A stretch of DNA of 52,446 nucleotides from Limisphaerales bacterium (GCA_003134375.1 PLAY01000106.1:1-52446), one strand, 5' to 3'; positions 14,707 to 23,942 are shown, counted from the stretch's first letter. Made by a program: numbers and translations. The notes: generated by a model from the letters alone, not told the origin.

Positions 14707-17073
14707 TTACCCCATCTCCACCACAACCTCATTCTCCGATTTCATTTTGGAGACGGGAACGACGTTGCCTTCTATCGGCTGGCCGTTGAGCGTGATTTGT
14801 TTGACGCCTTTCTGGACGCCGGCGCGGTTCACCACCTTGATGTTCAGTGTTTTGTTCCGGAACCGGCGCGTGGCGGTGAATCCTTTCCACGCGGCGGGGA
14901 TGCACGGGTCTATGCGCAGGCCGTCGTGGTCGGGCTGGATGCCCAGGATGTATTGGGTCGCGGCGTAGTACGCCCACGTCGCGGCGCCGGTGAGCCAGGG
15001 GACGCGCGAGGCGCCGTAGCGAGGACTAAAAACGCTGTGGGTGTATTGCGAATAAACGTACGGCTCGCTGCCGCGGATCTCGGCCGTTTCGTTGAACGAC
15101 GCCGGCATGGAGCTGCGGAAGTATTTGAACGCCCGGTCGCCGTGGCCGAGCATCGCTTCCGCCATCACCACCCAGCCCTGCGTGTGATTGAAGATGCCGC
15201 TGTTTTCCTTGACGCCCTTGTTGAACACAATCGAGCGGATTTCCGCGCACGGCATGTTCTCGTACGGCGGCGCGCACAGCATCAGGCCGTAATCGGTGGC
15301 GAGCTTTTCATTCACCGATTCCATCGCCTGCTGGGCGCGCTTGGCATCGGCGTGGCCGCTGATGACGCCCCAAGATTGCGTGTTGAGATAAATCTGTCCG
15401 TGCTTGTTTTCCTTGGAACCGATTTTCTCGCCGGTCTGCTTGTAGGCGCGGACGTACCATTTGCCGTCCCAGCCGGATTTGTCGAGCTTGCGGTCAATGA
15501 TGGCGAGTTCCTTTTTCGCCCATTTGACTTCGGCGGGCTTTTTGAACATCTCGCAAATTTCGATATAGACCGTCAGGCCGTAACGCACTTGCAGGGCCAC
15601 GAACACCGAGGTGCCCTTGGTGCCCAGCCGCAGGCAATCGTTCCAGTCGGCGAACAGGCCGCTGGGCAGGCCGTGCTGGCCCGTGCGTTTGAGATTGAAT
15701 TCTATCGCCCGGCGCAGATGGCCGAGCATAGTCGCCTTGCCTTTGTCGGCGTAGGGCAGGACCTTGTTGTAGAAGCCGGTGTCGCCCGTTTCCTTGACGT
15801 AGGCGGGAATGGCGTTGAACAGCCACAGGCAGTCGTCGGAACGGTATTCGTCTTCCGGGGGCATCTTTTCCCTGCCCGGCTTGTGCGTGAAGGCCATGAC
15901 GATGGGCATCGCGCCGCCGCTGGAGCCTTGCCCGGTGATCATCAGTTCGAGCCGTTGCTTCGCCTCAGCCGGGATGACGTGCATGACGCCCATGAAATCC
16001 TGGACGGTGTCGCGATAACCCAGCCCGTCGCGTTCGCCGCTGTAGATGAGGCTGGCCATTCTCGACCAGGCGAAGGTCATGAGGCAATTGAACGGGCTCC
16101 ACATGTTCATCATGCTGTTGAACTGCGGGTCCGGCGTGACGACGCTCAATCCCTCGATGCGCTTGTGCCAGTATTGACGGAGCTTTTCAAACTCGGCTTT
16201 GACCGTGGCGATGTCGCCGAATTGTTTCACAGTGCGTTTGCCCTCGACCGCCGCCTTGCCGACGCCCATCAGCACGACCAGTTCCCTCGACTCGCCCGGT
16301 TCAAGGGCGATGTCAATCTGGATGGTGCCGCAGCCGTCGTCGCCAAAGGCTTTTGAGCCGGTGCATCGGCCTTTTTCAACCACCATGGGATTGGCATAGC
16401 TGCGATACGGAGTGATGAACACGTCGCGGTCGGTGTCGAAGCCGGCGATGTCGCCGCCCAGGAACGCCAGAAACGAGCGGTTGTTCTGGTCGCTGATGAG
16501 GACGGAGCTGCCGTAGTCAATGATGCCGTCCACGAAATCCATCTTCACGATGCCGTGCGAGTATTGCAGGTTGAGGAAGTCGTTGAAGACATGCCCGGAG
16601 TTCGGGTATTCGACGAAGGTAAACAGGCTCAGTTTTCGTTTGACCGCGTCGCGGTTCGTGACCTTCAGCAGCCAGCACTCGAAACGTTTGCCGAGCGGAA
16701 CGAAATAGGTGGTTTCCGTTTCAATCTTGGAATACTGGGAATTGATGATGGTGTAGGCGGTGCCGTGGCGGCAGGTGGTTTTATACTTATCCAACGGTTT
16801 GCCGACGGGCTGCCAGGCATTGGACCAATAATCGCCGGATTTCTTGTCGCGGAGGTAAATATACCGGCCCGGCTGGTCGGTCGGAACATCGTCGAACCGC
16901 AGCCGCATGAGGCGTCCCTGCGCCGCCGACATGTGGAAGCTGTAGCCGCCGCCGTTGTTGGTGATGATGGCGCCGTATTCCTTGGAGCCGAGATAATTGG
17001 CCCAGGACCGCGGCGTATCGGGCCGCTCGATTACATATTCCTTCGCTTGATCGTCAAAACATCCGAATCGCAT
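14707..17073 (-). CDS. GH94 disaccharide phosphorylase (cellobiose/chitobiose phosphorylase-like)
   Basis: Cleaves a beta-linked disaccharide with phosphate, giving a sugar 1-phosphate and a free sugar, in the cytoplasm. At 788 residues it spans the whole family. The start MRFGCFDDQAKEYVIERPDT and NYLGSKEYGAIITNNGGGYS match cellobiose and diacetylchitobiose phosphorylases. The GLGYRDTVQD phosphate/substrate loop and the general acid Asp in LFADWNDCLRLG (about residue 475) are present. GVKENSGIFNHTQGW and the NYILG-like YILGIQPDHDGLRIDP tail are also typical. The acceptor specificity (glucose, GlcNAc, an aldonic acid or mannose-derived) is not clear. It is the last gene of a four-gene minus-strand locus with two sugar symporters and a GH130 phosphorylase, 32 bp after the transporter gene. 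Confidence 0.9.
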   Translation of the reverse strand: MRFGCFDDQAKEYVIERPDTPRSWANYLGSKEYGAIITNNGGGYSFHMSAAQGRLMRLRFDDVPTDQPGRYIYLRDKKSGDYWSNAWQPVGKPLDKYKTTCRHGTAYTIINSQYSKIETETTYFVPLGKRFECWLLKVTNRDAVKRKLSLFTFVEYPNSGHVFNDFLNLQYSHGIVKMDFVDGIIDYGSSVLISDQNNRSFLAFLGGDIAGFDTDRDVFITPYRSYANPMVVEKGRCTGSKAFGDDGCGTIQIDIALEPGESRELVVLMGVGKAAVEGKRTVKQFGDIATVKAEFEKLRQYWHKRIEGLSVVTPDPQFNSMMNMWSPFNCLMTFAWSRMASLIYSGERDGLGYRDTVQDFMGVMHVIPAEAKQRLELMITGQGSSGGAMPIVMAFTHKPGREKMPPEDEYRSDDCLWLFNAIPAYVKETGDTGFYNKVLPYADKGKATMLGHLRRAIEFNLKRTGQHGLPSGLFADWNDCLRLGTKGTSVFVALQVRYGLTVYIEICEMFKKPAEVKWAKKELAIIDRKLDKSGWDGKWYVRAYKQTGEKIGSKENKHGQIYLNTQSWGVISGHADAKRAQQAMESVNEKLATDYGLMLCAPPYENMPCAEIRSIVFNKGVKENSGIFNHTQGWVVMAEAMLGHGDRAFKYFRSSMPASFNETAEIRGSEPYVYSQYTHSVFSPRYGASRVPWLTGAATWAYYAATQYILGIQPDHDGLRIDPCIPAAWKGFTATRRFRNKTLNIKVVNRAGVQKGVKQITLNGQPIEGNVVPVSKMKSENEVVVEMG

Positions 17074-17105
17074 AACTTTGTTTCTTCAGTTTTTGGTTGT
17101 GATGG

Positions 17106-18563
17106 TTAAACCTGGCCCCGGCGCGCTTCGAGTTTCAGCCGGATTTCCTCGCATATTTTCTTCGTCAACGGCACCTGTAAAATAAAGACTATTACCAGGA
17201 TCATCCCGACAATGGGGATGCCGGCGAACATGATGCGAACCCAATAAATCGTTGCCGGCGCTCCCGACTGGAGAGCCGCATTGCCGCCAATCGTGCTGAT
17301 TATGACCCCGGCCAAAAAACCTCCCAACGAATTACCCAGCTTGAGAATATACGTTCCGCAGGAAGTAAAAGAGCCCTCACGCCGTTTTCCGGTATGAAGC
17401 TCGTCGTAATCAATGACGTCGGCACAGATTGAACCATACAGCATCCAAAGACCCGAGGCGGTAAGCCCCATCATTCCGGAGGCTACGGTTTGCAGCCACT
17501 GGATATGGGGGTTGTAAAGATACCAGGAGCCGGCGTAAGCGATCATGCCGATAAAGGCGGTTGTAATCAGCGCATTGCGTTTGCCAAAATAATACGCGAC
17601 CCGGTTGAGGACCGGAGCTCCGATAAGACCGCCGAACATGAACGCCAGGCCCATCCAGAAATTCCAGTCGTTGCCCAGCGCGGTATTCCCGGCGCAGACA
17701 TAATAGACCGTCGCGTAATAGCCCAGGGTGCCCAACATGCTTGTGCCCAGGTTAAAAGAAGCACCCACACACAACATAAACAGAAACGGCCGGCAGGTGA
17801 GGGTTTCGTAAAAGGCGCTTTTCAGCGAGATGTGCTCCTGGCTCTTTACCACGATTTTTTCGTAATAGCGTTCCTTGACCCGCAAGAAGATGATGATGGC
17901 GAAGATGGCCATCACGACGCCCAGAATGCAGGTATAGACTTGCATTCCCAGAAGGACATTCTGTTTGCCGGTGCTGGGAACTACGAACCACGCCAGGTTG
18001 GTAAATCGCAGCGCGTAAAAATTGGCCACCTCGAAGACCTTTTGCATCGCGCTTCGGTAAGTCATAATCGAGGTGCGTTCCTCGTAATCGGGAGACAGCT
18101 CGTTGGCCAGGCTGTTAAAGGGCACGGTGAAGGCACTGAAGAGCGGAATGTAAATCATCGAGGACACGATCATGTACCAAAAAACAGCCGACAATCCGAG
18201 GAAGGTCTTGTCCGACCAGGAAGGCGAAACCAAAAACAATATCGGAAGCCCCAGGCCGCATAAAATGCCGGCGATTAAAATGAAGGGGCGTCGGCGACCG
18301 TATTTGGTCCGGACGTTGTCCGATATCCAGCCCACAAACGGGTCGGAAAACGCGTCATAAAAACGGATCAAGGTTAACGCCAGACCCACCAGAACCGGGG
18401 AAGCGCCCAGATAGATGCTGAACACCGCAAAAGCAACACTGGGGTACAGCCAAAGCCCCCACATGTCCAAGGCGGTTCCGAGGCCATAGGCCATTTTGGT
18501 AGGAACTGGCACGCGATCCCGGACGATCTGGCCGGCACTATTTGCAGTGGTTTCCTGTGTCAT
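17106..18563 (-). CDS. GPH-family sugar:cation symporter
   Basis: An inner-membrane transporter of the glycoside-pentoside-hexuronide (MelB-like, MFS_2) family, 485 residues with about 12 hydrophobic segments. The family signature in the second and third helices is present: RFYDAFSDPFVGWISDNVRTKYGRRRPFILIAGI, with the YDAxxDPxxG cation-site Asp residues. The middle loop (LRVKERYYEKIVVKSQEH) separates the two six-helix halves. A later CADVIDYDELHTGKRREG motif is also typical. It probably brings in the oligosaccharide used by GH130 or GH94. It lies 46 bp after the GH130 gene and 32 bp before GH94, which suggests co-transcription. Confidence 0.92.
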   Translation of the reverse strand: MTQETTANSAGQIVRDRVPVPTKMAYGLGTALDMWGLWLYPSVAFAVFSIYLGASPVLVGLALTLIRFYDAFSDPFVGWISDNVRTKYGRRRPFILIAGILCGLGLPILFLVSPSWSDKTFLGLSAVFWYMIVSSMIYIPLFSAFTVPFNSLANELSPDYEERTSIMTYRSAMQKVFEVANFYALRFTNLAWFVVPSTGKQNVLLGMQVYTCILGVVMAIFAIIIFLRVKERYYEKIVVKSQEHISLKSAFYETLTCRPFLFMLCVGASFNLGTSMLGTLGYYATVYYVCAGNTALGNDWNFWMGLAFMFGGLIGAPVLNRVAYYFGKRNALITTAFIGMIAYAGSWYLYNPHIQWLQTVASGMMGLTASGLWMLYGSICADVIDYDELHTGKRREGSFTSCGTYILKLGNSLGGFLAGVIISTIGGNAALQSGAPATIYWVRIMFAGIPIVGMILVIVFILQVPLTKKICEEIRLKLEARRGQV

Positions 18564-18609
18564 CTGCGATCCTTTTTTTGGGAACGAGTTGTTGGTTTAT
18601 TGGCTGCGG

Positions 18610-19599
18610 TCAAACTTCCGAGTTTTTCTTGATGTAATTGATCAACTTATCCACCTGCGTGAAGGCGATGGCGGTGCAGGTGTCGGCGGCGCCGTAATAA
18701 ATCGCGATCCGGCCCGTGTCGGCGTCGTAGAGGTTCGCGCAGGGGAACGCCACGTTCGGCACGAAGCCGGTGGTCTCATACGGCTTCTCCGGCGTGAGCA
18801 GATAAGCGCGGGTCCGGTACAACACCTTCCAGGGTTTGTTGATGTCCAAGATCGCCGCGCCAAAGCTATAGACGAAGCCGTTGCACGTCCCGGAAACTCC
18901 ATGATAGAACAGCAGCCAGCCTTCCGTGGTCTCGATGGGAATCGGGCCCGCGCCGATTTTTGTGCCCTGCCACCAGCCGCTCCCGCCCTTGCCCATGACG
19001 TATTTGTGATTGCCCCAATAAATCAGGTCGGGGCTTTCGCTCATGTAAATGTCGCCGAAAGGCGTGTGGGCACTGTCGCTGGGCCGGCTCAACAGCAGGT
19101 ACTTGCCGTTGATTTTGCGCGGGAACAGAACGCCGTTCCGGTTGAAGGGCATCAGCGGGTTCGGCATGCGGATGAACGTCTTGAAATCCGTGGTCCGGCC
19201 CAGGCCGATGGATGCCCCGTGCATGTCGTCGCACCAGACGATGTAGCAGGTGCCGTCAATCCGGACGAATCTTGGGTCGTAACCGTAGCTGATCGGATTG
19301 GGTTTCCCCTTCTCGTCAACCCAGTTGATCGGGTCGGGTCCGATTTTCCATTGGAGGCCGTCCTTGCTCCTGCCGAAAAACAGCGTCGCCCGCCCGTTTT
19401 TCTGGTCGGCGCGGAAGACGCCGACGAATTCATTTTTATGCGGCAGGACCGCGCTGTTATAAATGCGCGCCGCCTTGGGGATCGGGTTCCAGCTTAAGAT
19501 GGGATTGCCGCTGTATCGCCACAGCACGTCGCCGCAATCTTCGGGTTTGTCTTCCCATGGGATGTTGGGCAGTGATTCGCCGATAATGGTCTTCTTCAT
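18610..19599 (-). CDS. GH130 beta-mannoside phosphorylase
   Basis: Phosphorolysis of beta-1,4-mannosides to mannose 1-phosphate. The five-bladed propeller enzyme is complete at 329 residues. The start (GESLPNIPWEDKPEDCGDVL), PILSWNPIPKAARIYNSAV, SYGYDPRFV (with the proton-relay Asp) and FNRNGVLFPRKINGKY strongly resemble GH130 subfamily 2. This group includes mannosyl-GlcNAc phosphorylases for N-glycan cores and mannooligosaccharide phosphorylases. The phosphate-binding SRPSD and HGVSGTCNGFVYSFGAA segments are intact. With two GPH symporters and a GH94 phosphorylase it forms an energy-saving phosphorolytic route. No endo-mannanase is in the locus, although the GH5 gene at 11.2 kb might supply oligosaccharides. 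Confidence 0.92.
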   Translation of the reverse strand: MKKTIIGESLPNIPWEDKPEDCGDVLWRYSGNPILSWNPIPKAARIYNSAVLPHKNEFVGVFRADQKNGRATLFFGRSKDGLQWKIGPDPINWVDEKGKPNPISYGYDPRFVRIDGTCYIVWCDDMHGASIGLGRTTDFKTFIRMPNPLMPFNRNGVLFPRKINGKYLLLSRPSDSAHTPFGDIYMSESPDLIYWGNHKYVMGKGGSGWWQGTKIGAGPIPIETTEGWLLFYHGVSGTCNGFVYSFGAAILDINKPWKVLYRTRAYLLTPEKPYETTGFVPNVAFPCANLYDADTGRIAIYYGAADTCTAIAFTQVDKLINYIKKNSEV

Positions 19600-19723
19600 C
19601 GCTTCGTCTTGTTTGTTGTTAAATGGAAAACGACATGATTTTACCGCAGAGCATGCCGGGAGCGCAGGAAAAAAACAAAGTCATATGCTGCGATTTTGGG
19701 AGCATCTCAATTGTTGTGCGCCT

Positions 19724-19873
19724 CTCATTAACACCCGGCTTCAGCCGGGTGAACCCAGCGATCACGGGGAATAAACCCGTTTCAACGGGTTATCCCTGCG
19801 TGTGGAAGCCGTTGAAACGGCTTCCCGATGGTTTGCGAACGTCATCACCGGGCTGAAGCCCGGTGCTAATGAG
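19724..19873. repeat. Palindromic intergenic element (CCCGGCTTCAGCCGGG type)
   Basis: The outer ends CTCATTA and TAATGAG are perfect complements. Inside are ACACCCGGCTTCAGCCGGGTG and its near-mirror CACCGGGCTGAAGCCCGGTG, plus an inner pair AACCCGTTTCAACGGGTT and GAAGCCGTTGAAACGGCTTC. It lies between the first transporter gene and GH130 and could attenuate the transcript. There is no gene in 19600-19944. Confidence 0.8.
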
Positions 19874-19944
19874 AATATTCCGCCCTTTGTTCATAATTTG
19901 AGATGCACCCGGCCCTCTTCGGTCATTGCGTAGAATTGCATCTG

Positions 19945-21441
19945 CTACGCCGTTGCGGCGCCGGCTTCGCTCGCCTTCCGTCGTTCGTCCAGCTCCGCCT
20001 TGATTTTCGCCATGGTCCCTTCATCCAGTTTGTAGAAGAAAATAAGAATGATTAGCGCAATCACTCCCACGGCAACTGGGATTACGCTCATCATCTCTTT
20101 CAGACCAGTTAGAACGTTTATGTTTTGAACCACATTGGCCACAAATCCTGTCTTATCCAGGATAAAGGCCGCGATCATGCTTCCGAAAGCCCAACCGAGT
20201 TTGTTCGACATGATGGAAGCTGAAAACACCAGCCCGGTGGCCCGGCGGCCAGTCTTCCATTCCGAATAGTCGGCCGTATCCGCATACATAATCCATAACA
20301 AGGCGGAAATGGGACCTCCCGCCAGCGAGCCGATGGCCTGAAAAACGAAAATCAGCAGCAAGTTTTCCGGTTTGAAGAAATAGAATGAGCCGGTGCAAAC
20401 GAGCGCGGTGATGAAAAGAATAATCGCCGCTTTCTTTCTCCCCAAGAATCTCGCGAAAAAAGGAACTAGAGCCACTCCAATTAAAGACAATACCTGCCCA
20501 ACGGTGTTGAAAGCGGATGCCAAAACTTCAAAACCGAATTTGTGGGTTTCTTCAAACAGGGCAATCTCCTTTCCCCCGAAAAGACCTATCAGCGGGTTGA
20601 TAATACCTAAAAAGAAATTAAAAAAAGTCGCCAACCACGGACTTGCCTGCTCCCCGACGTAATACTTGAAATAGTGGGTGGTCACGTTCATACGGATGCA
20701 GACGAAAAGGATGAAAAGAATCGTCACGACGAACAGCGATATCCAGGGGATGTTCTGGATTATGTCCTCCAAGTCCCTTCCTACGTTGGTTTTTTCCTTG
20801 GCGATGGGCTGAACGCGCTCGTGCGTTGAAAGGAAAGTGACCAGAAGGAAAACAACCGCCGCCACGGCGTAAATCATCATTGTCATGTGCCAGCCTTTTG
20901 CATCGTTGCCCTCCCCGAAATACTTCGCCAGCGGCAGGGCCGTTGCGGAAACGATGATTCCGGCTGTAAACGCGCCTATAAATTTGGACGTTGCAGCATC
21001 GGCTCTTTCAACGGGGTCCCCGCTGATGACGCCCAGCAAGGCGGTATAGGGAATGTTCACCGTTGAATACAGGAACATGAAAGAGATAAACGTGACATAG
21101 GCATAAATCAGTTTTCCCGTGTCAGCAAAACTCGGCGTCGAGAACGCGAGAACCGCGGAAACCGCCAGCGGAACGGCGCCCCATAATATGTAGGGCCTGA
21201 ATTTGCCCCACCGGCTTTTGGTGCGGTCGGCCGTCATTCCGATGACCACGTCAAAAATGGCGTCCGATATCCTGGAAACGAAGAACATCCAGCCGGCGGC
21301 CTTTGCCGTCAGGCCGAATACATCCGTGTAAAAGAAAAGCAGATATACCATTATCGTCTGCCAGAACAAGACAGACGCCAAATCACCGAACCCGTAGCCG
21401 ATTTTCTCTCTTAACGGGAGTTTCTGGATTTCGTTGCTCAT
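19945..21441 (-). CDS. GPH-family sugar:cation symporter
   Basis: A second MelB-like transporter of 498 residues and about 12 membrane helices. The signature DVFGLTAKAAGWMFFVSRISDAIFDVVIGMTADRTKSRWGKFRPYI is at the usual place, with the paired Asp residues of the cation site. The ADTADYSEWKTGRRATGL motif near residue 370 is typical of the family. The C-terminus is a charged helix (EGTMAKIKAELDERRKAS). It is only distantly like the symporter at 17106, so the two probably take different substrates. As first gene of the minus-strand locus it would be the gene nearest the promoter. A palindromic element separates it from GH130. Confidence 0.92.
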   Translation of the reverse strand: MSNEIQKLPLREKIGYGFGDLASVLFWQTIMVYLLFFYTDVFGLTAKAAGWMFFVSRISDAIFDVVIGMTADRTKSRWGKFRPYILWGAVPLAVSAVLAFSTPSFADTGKLIYAYVTFISFMFLYSTVNIPYTALLGVISGDPVERADAATSKFIGAFTAGIIVSATALPLAKYFGEGNDAKGWHMTMMIYAVAAVVFLLVTFLSTHERVQPIAKEKTNVGRDLEDIIQNIPWISLFVVTILFILFVCIRMNVTTHYFKYYVGEQASPWLATFFNFFLGIINPLIGLFGGKEIALFEETHKFGFEVLASAFNTVGQVLSLIGVALVPFFARFLGRKKAAIILFITALVCTGSFYFFKPENLLLIFVFQAIGSLAGGPISALLWIMYADTADYSEWKTGRRATGLVFSASIMSNKLGWAFGSMIAAFILDKTGFVANVVQNINVLTGLKEMMSVIPVAVGVIALIILIFFYKLDEGTMAKIKAELDERRKASEAGAATA

Positions 21442-21599
21442 CGGTTTCTCGCTGGTTATGTGGGTTTATTCGTTGACGCCCGGATTTTTGGGATGACGGG
21501 TTTTTGCGTTTTGATGTTACGCGGCCAAGTGGGAATTGGTTCTGCCCGTTCGCATGGCACCAGTGTATCCGGGCACCCGGCCCGGTCGAGCGAAAAATC

Positions 21600-21729
21600 G
21601 TAGCGCAGACTGGTCCCGCAGTGCGGGACCGTGTCGCGGATTGGTAATCCGCAGACACCGCCAGTTTTAAACGCTTGCCGACTGCCAGTCGGTCCCGCAT
21701 GGCGGGAGCAGGTTGCCAACCTGCGCTAC
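21600..21729. mobile_element. MITE-like palindromic element with GTAGCGCAG...CTGCGCTAC ends (M2)
   Basis: The 9-bp ends are perfect complements. Inside are two perfect hairpins, GGTCCCGC-AGT-GCGGGACC and GCGGATT-GGT-AATCCGC, and a third diverged one. No protein is encoded. It lies between the divergent transporter and etfB genes. The remainder of 21442-21822 shows nothing else clear. Confidence 0.75.
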
Positions 21730-21822
21730 ATGGTCCATGAAAAGCCTCGCCTCACAAAACGTGCCTGGCCGCTTAGAATCCTGTTGGCTGTTCGCGTTCT
21801 CTCCGCTTTAATGCCGCCTCGC

Positions 21823-22632
21823 ATGAGCATTGCATACCAGATTATTGTCTGCGGCAGCATCGTTCCGGACCCGCTCCAGACCCTGGAGCCGGTCACCGGC
21901 CCGGCCGGACCCGCATTAAAAAATGAAATGATGCTGCCCGCCATCCTCGACCCGTGGGCCAGCCACGCGCTTTACGAGGCGGCCAACCTGACAAAAAATG
22001 CGCCCGGTTCCAAAGTCTGGCTCGTCAGCCTCGGCCCCAAGGCCAAACTCCAGCAGGTGATGATGACCGTCGCGCAAAAAGTGCCGTTCGAACTCGTCGC
22101 GCTCGACGGCCCGGCCAGCGGGTTCACCGAGGCCGCCGAAGTCGCCGCCGCCCTCGCCGATGCCATCTCGGCCATCCCCGGTCTCGACAAATCGAAGCTG
22201 CTCGTGTTCGGCGGCTGGGAATCCGCGTCGCGCGGCGCGGGCGCCACGATGCAGATGGTCGGCGAACGGCTCGGCATCACCGACCAGTTCCAGGGCGTGG
22301 ATGAATTGAAAATCGCCGCCGACGGGTCGCTGGAAATTCTGGAGCGCATCGAGGGCGGCAAACATCAGGTTTCGAAGTGCGCCGGCGCGCCCGCCCTGCT
22401 CGGCTGGGCCACCGGCAATCTGCCGGAACCCAAAAACAATCCGCAGGTGGGCATGGTGAACATGCGCACCGTGATGCCCGCGTTGCAAAAGGCCAAGCCG
22501 GTGAAACTGGCCGGCGAAGGATTGAGCTTCGCGAGCGTGTCGCTCCCGAAACAATTGCGCGAAACCAAAATCGTGAAGGACAAATCGGCCGACGAAATAG
22601 CGAACGAAATCGTCGAGTGGATCAAGAAATGA
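21823..22632 (+). CDS. etfB: Electron transfer flavoprotein, beta subunit
   Basis: With EtfA it forms the soluble ETF heterodimer that collects electrons from dehydrogenases and passes them to a quinone oxidoreductase. The start MSIAYQIIVCGSIVPDPLQT follows the ETF-beta pattern (strand 1, then IVPDP). The AMP/nucleotide-binding stretch is visible in GPASGFTEAAEVAAALADAI and the LVFGGWESASRGAGATMQMV segment. NPQVGMVNMRTVMPALQKAKPV is the usual recognition-loop end. The length of 269 residues is normal. I chose the ATG at 21823 because it aligns with the family and with the etfB fossil at 942. The upstream frame is palindrome DNA. etfA follows after 269 bp of repeats. Confidence 0.92.
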   Translation: MSIAYQIIVCGSIVPDPLQTLEPVTGPAGPALKNEMMLPAILDPWASHALYEAANLTKNAPGSKVWLVSLGPKAKLQQVMMTVAQKVPFELVALDGPASGFTEAAEVAAALADAISAIPGLDKSKLLVFGGWESASRGAGATMQMVGERLGITDQFQGVDELKIAADGSLEILERIEGGKHQVSKCAGAPALLGWATGNLPEPKNNPQVGMVNMRTVMPALQKAKPVKLAGEGLSFASVSLPKQLRETKIVKDKSADEIANEIVEWIKK

Positions 22633-22901
22633 TTGCCGCAAAAAGGCGCAAAAGGCGCAAAAAGCATGAAAACGCAGAAATATTTCTCCCTCTCCGCCAA
22701 CGGAGTTGGGGGAGAGGGCCGGGGTGAGGTGGCGCATTTAAATTCAAATCCCCTCGCCCCGACCCTCTCCCCGCTCAGGCGGGGCGAGGGAGTTGATGGA
22801 ATTGTCAAGTTGCGTTCAGCAAGCTCTCGGTCAGAAAATTCGTGCTCTCAGACGCCATTTAATTTTGCGCCTTTTGTGCCTTTTTGCGGCTAAATAAAAT
22901 T
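22633..22901. repeat. Repeat-filled etfB-etfA spacer
   Basis: GCAAAAAGGCGCAAAAGGCGC after etfB is mirrored by TTTTGCGCCTTTTGTGCC before etfA. Between them (22686-22792) CCCTCTCCGCC...GGGGGAGAGGGCCGGGG is mirrored by CCTCGCCCCGACCCTCTCCC. The spacer would fold into nested stems and may set the EtfB:EtfA ratio. No gene is seen. Confidence 0.7.
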
Positions 22902-23942
22902 ATGGAAACAATTCTTCTCCTCGCCCACACCGAAGCCGATGGCTCGCTCGCCAAATCCGCCCGCGAAGCGTTGCACGCGGCCCGCACCCTGAACAAATCG
23001 CTCGCCGGCTCCAGCCTTGTCGTGGGCCTCGTCGGCGAAAACGTCCAGGCGGCCGCGGATTCCATCGCCGCCTGCCCGGCCACGAAATATTTCGGCGTGG
23101 CCGGCAAGGATTTTGCCCAGTCGCGCTACGCGTCCGATGCGGCGGCGGCGGAAGCCATTTGCAAATCGGCCCAGGCCACGATTGTCGTCGCTCCGGCGAC
23201 GTCGCGCTGGGCGCGCGTGCTGCCCGGCGTCGCGCAACGCCTCGGCGGACGCGCCGACACCCATGTGACGGGTGTGGCCGATGCGGGCGGCAAGCCGGCC
23301 ATCAGCCGTTGGTATTACCGCCAGCGCATGGAAGCCACGCTCACCCGCGCGCAACGGCCCTGGTTTATTCTCGTTGACCCCGGCAGCCAGACCGCGTGCG
23401 AATGCGGCGCCGGCACGGCCAAGGTTGAAACGGTGACCGTGAACCTGCCGGAATCCGCCAAGCGTACCACGGTGGTTGGCATTCGCGAGCCGAAGGCGGA
23501 CGCCCAGACCATCCGGCCCGACGCGGAACTGCTCTTCGTCACCGGCGCGGGTTGGACGAAGAAACAAGCCGACGGCCAGACGCACGTGCCGGAGGCGGAA
23601 AAATTGATCCGCGGTTTTCTCCAGGTCAGCCGCGCATCGTTGGGCAGCAGCAAATCGCTGGTGGACCTTGGCGGCGAAGGCCAGGCCGTGTTGTCGTTCC
23701 TGTCGCACCTGAACCAGATTGGCCAGACCGGCTCGACGCCGCGGCATCCGAAAGGCTTGAGCACCTGCTGTCACGGCGAGGAACCGCACACCGTCGGCTG
23801 GCGATTCATCAACGAGCGCCGCGCCATCAGTCTGGACCCGAACTGCGGCTGGGCGCGCGGCAAGGCGGACGTGCTCTACGTGGCCGACGCCTTTGCTGTG
23901 ATGAGAAAAGTGAACGAATTGCTGGCGGCGAAGAAAAGCTGA
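22902..23942 (+). CDS. etfA: Electron transfer flavoprotein, alpha subunit (divergent)
   Basis: Binds the redox FAD of ETF. The N-terminal half is ETF-alpha-like: METILLLAHTEADGSLAKSA and SAQATIVVAPATSRWARVLPG. The FAD-domain entry VSRASLGSSKSLVDLG and NQIGQTGSTPRHPKGL keep the V(G/S)xSRxxVD and QIGQTG motifs. The usual LYIAVGISGAIQH FAD loop is replaced by STCCHGEEPHTVGWRFINER, and NCGWARGKADVLYVADAF stands where K-D-x-A-PIF is normal. The length (346) is slightly above average. It is therefore a divergent but complete subunit. The ATG at 22902 is chosen over an in-frame codon 18 bp earlier. No ETF-QO gene follows. Confidence 0.88.
   Translation: METILLLAHTEADGSLAKSAREALHAARTLNKSLAGSSLVVGLVGENVQAAADSIAACPATKYFGVAGKDFAQSRYASDAAAAEAICKSAQATIVVAPATSRWARVLPGVAQRLGGRADTHVTGVADAGGKPAISRWYYRQRMEATLTRAQRPWFILVDPGSQTACECGAGTAKVETVTVNLPESAKRTTVVGIREPKADAQTIRPDAELLFVTGAGWTKKQADGQTHVPEAEKLIRGFLQVSRASLGSSKSLVDLGGEGQAVLSFLSHLNQIGQTGSTPRHPKGLSTCCHGEEPHTVGWRFINERRAISLDPNCGWARGKADVLYVADAFAVMRKVNELLAAKKS

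Noticed and set aside
14797-16356. Plus-strand open frame of 519 codons
   Set aside because: Antisense to the GH94 gene, with no family motif. GH94 motifs are continuous on the other strand.
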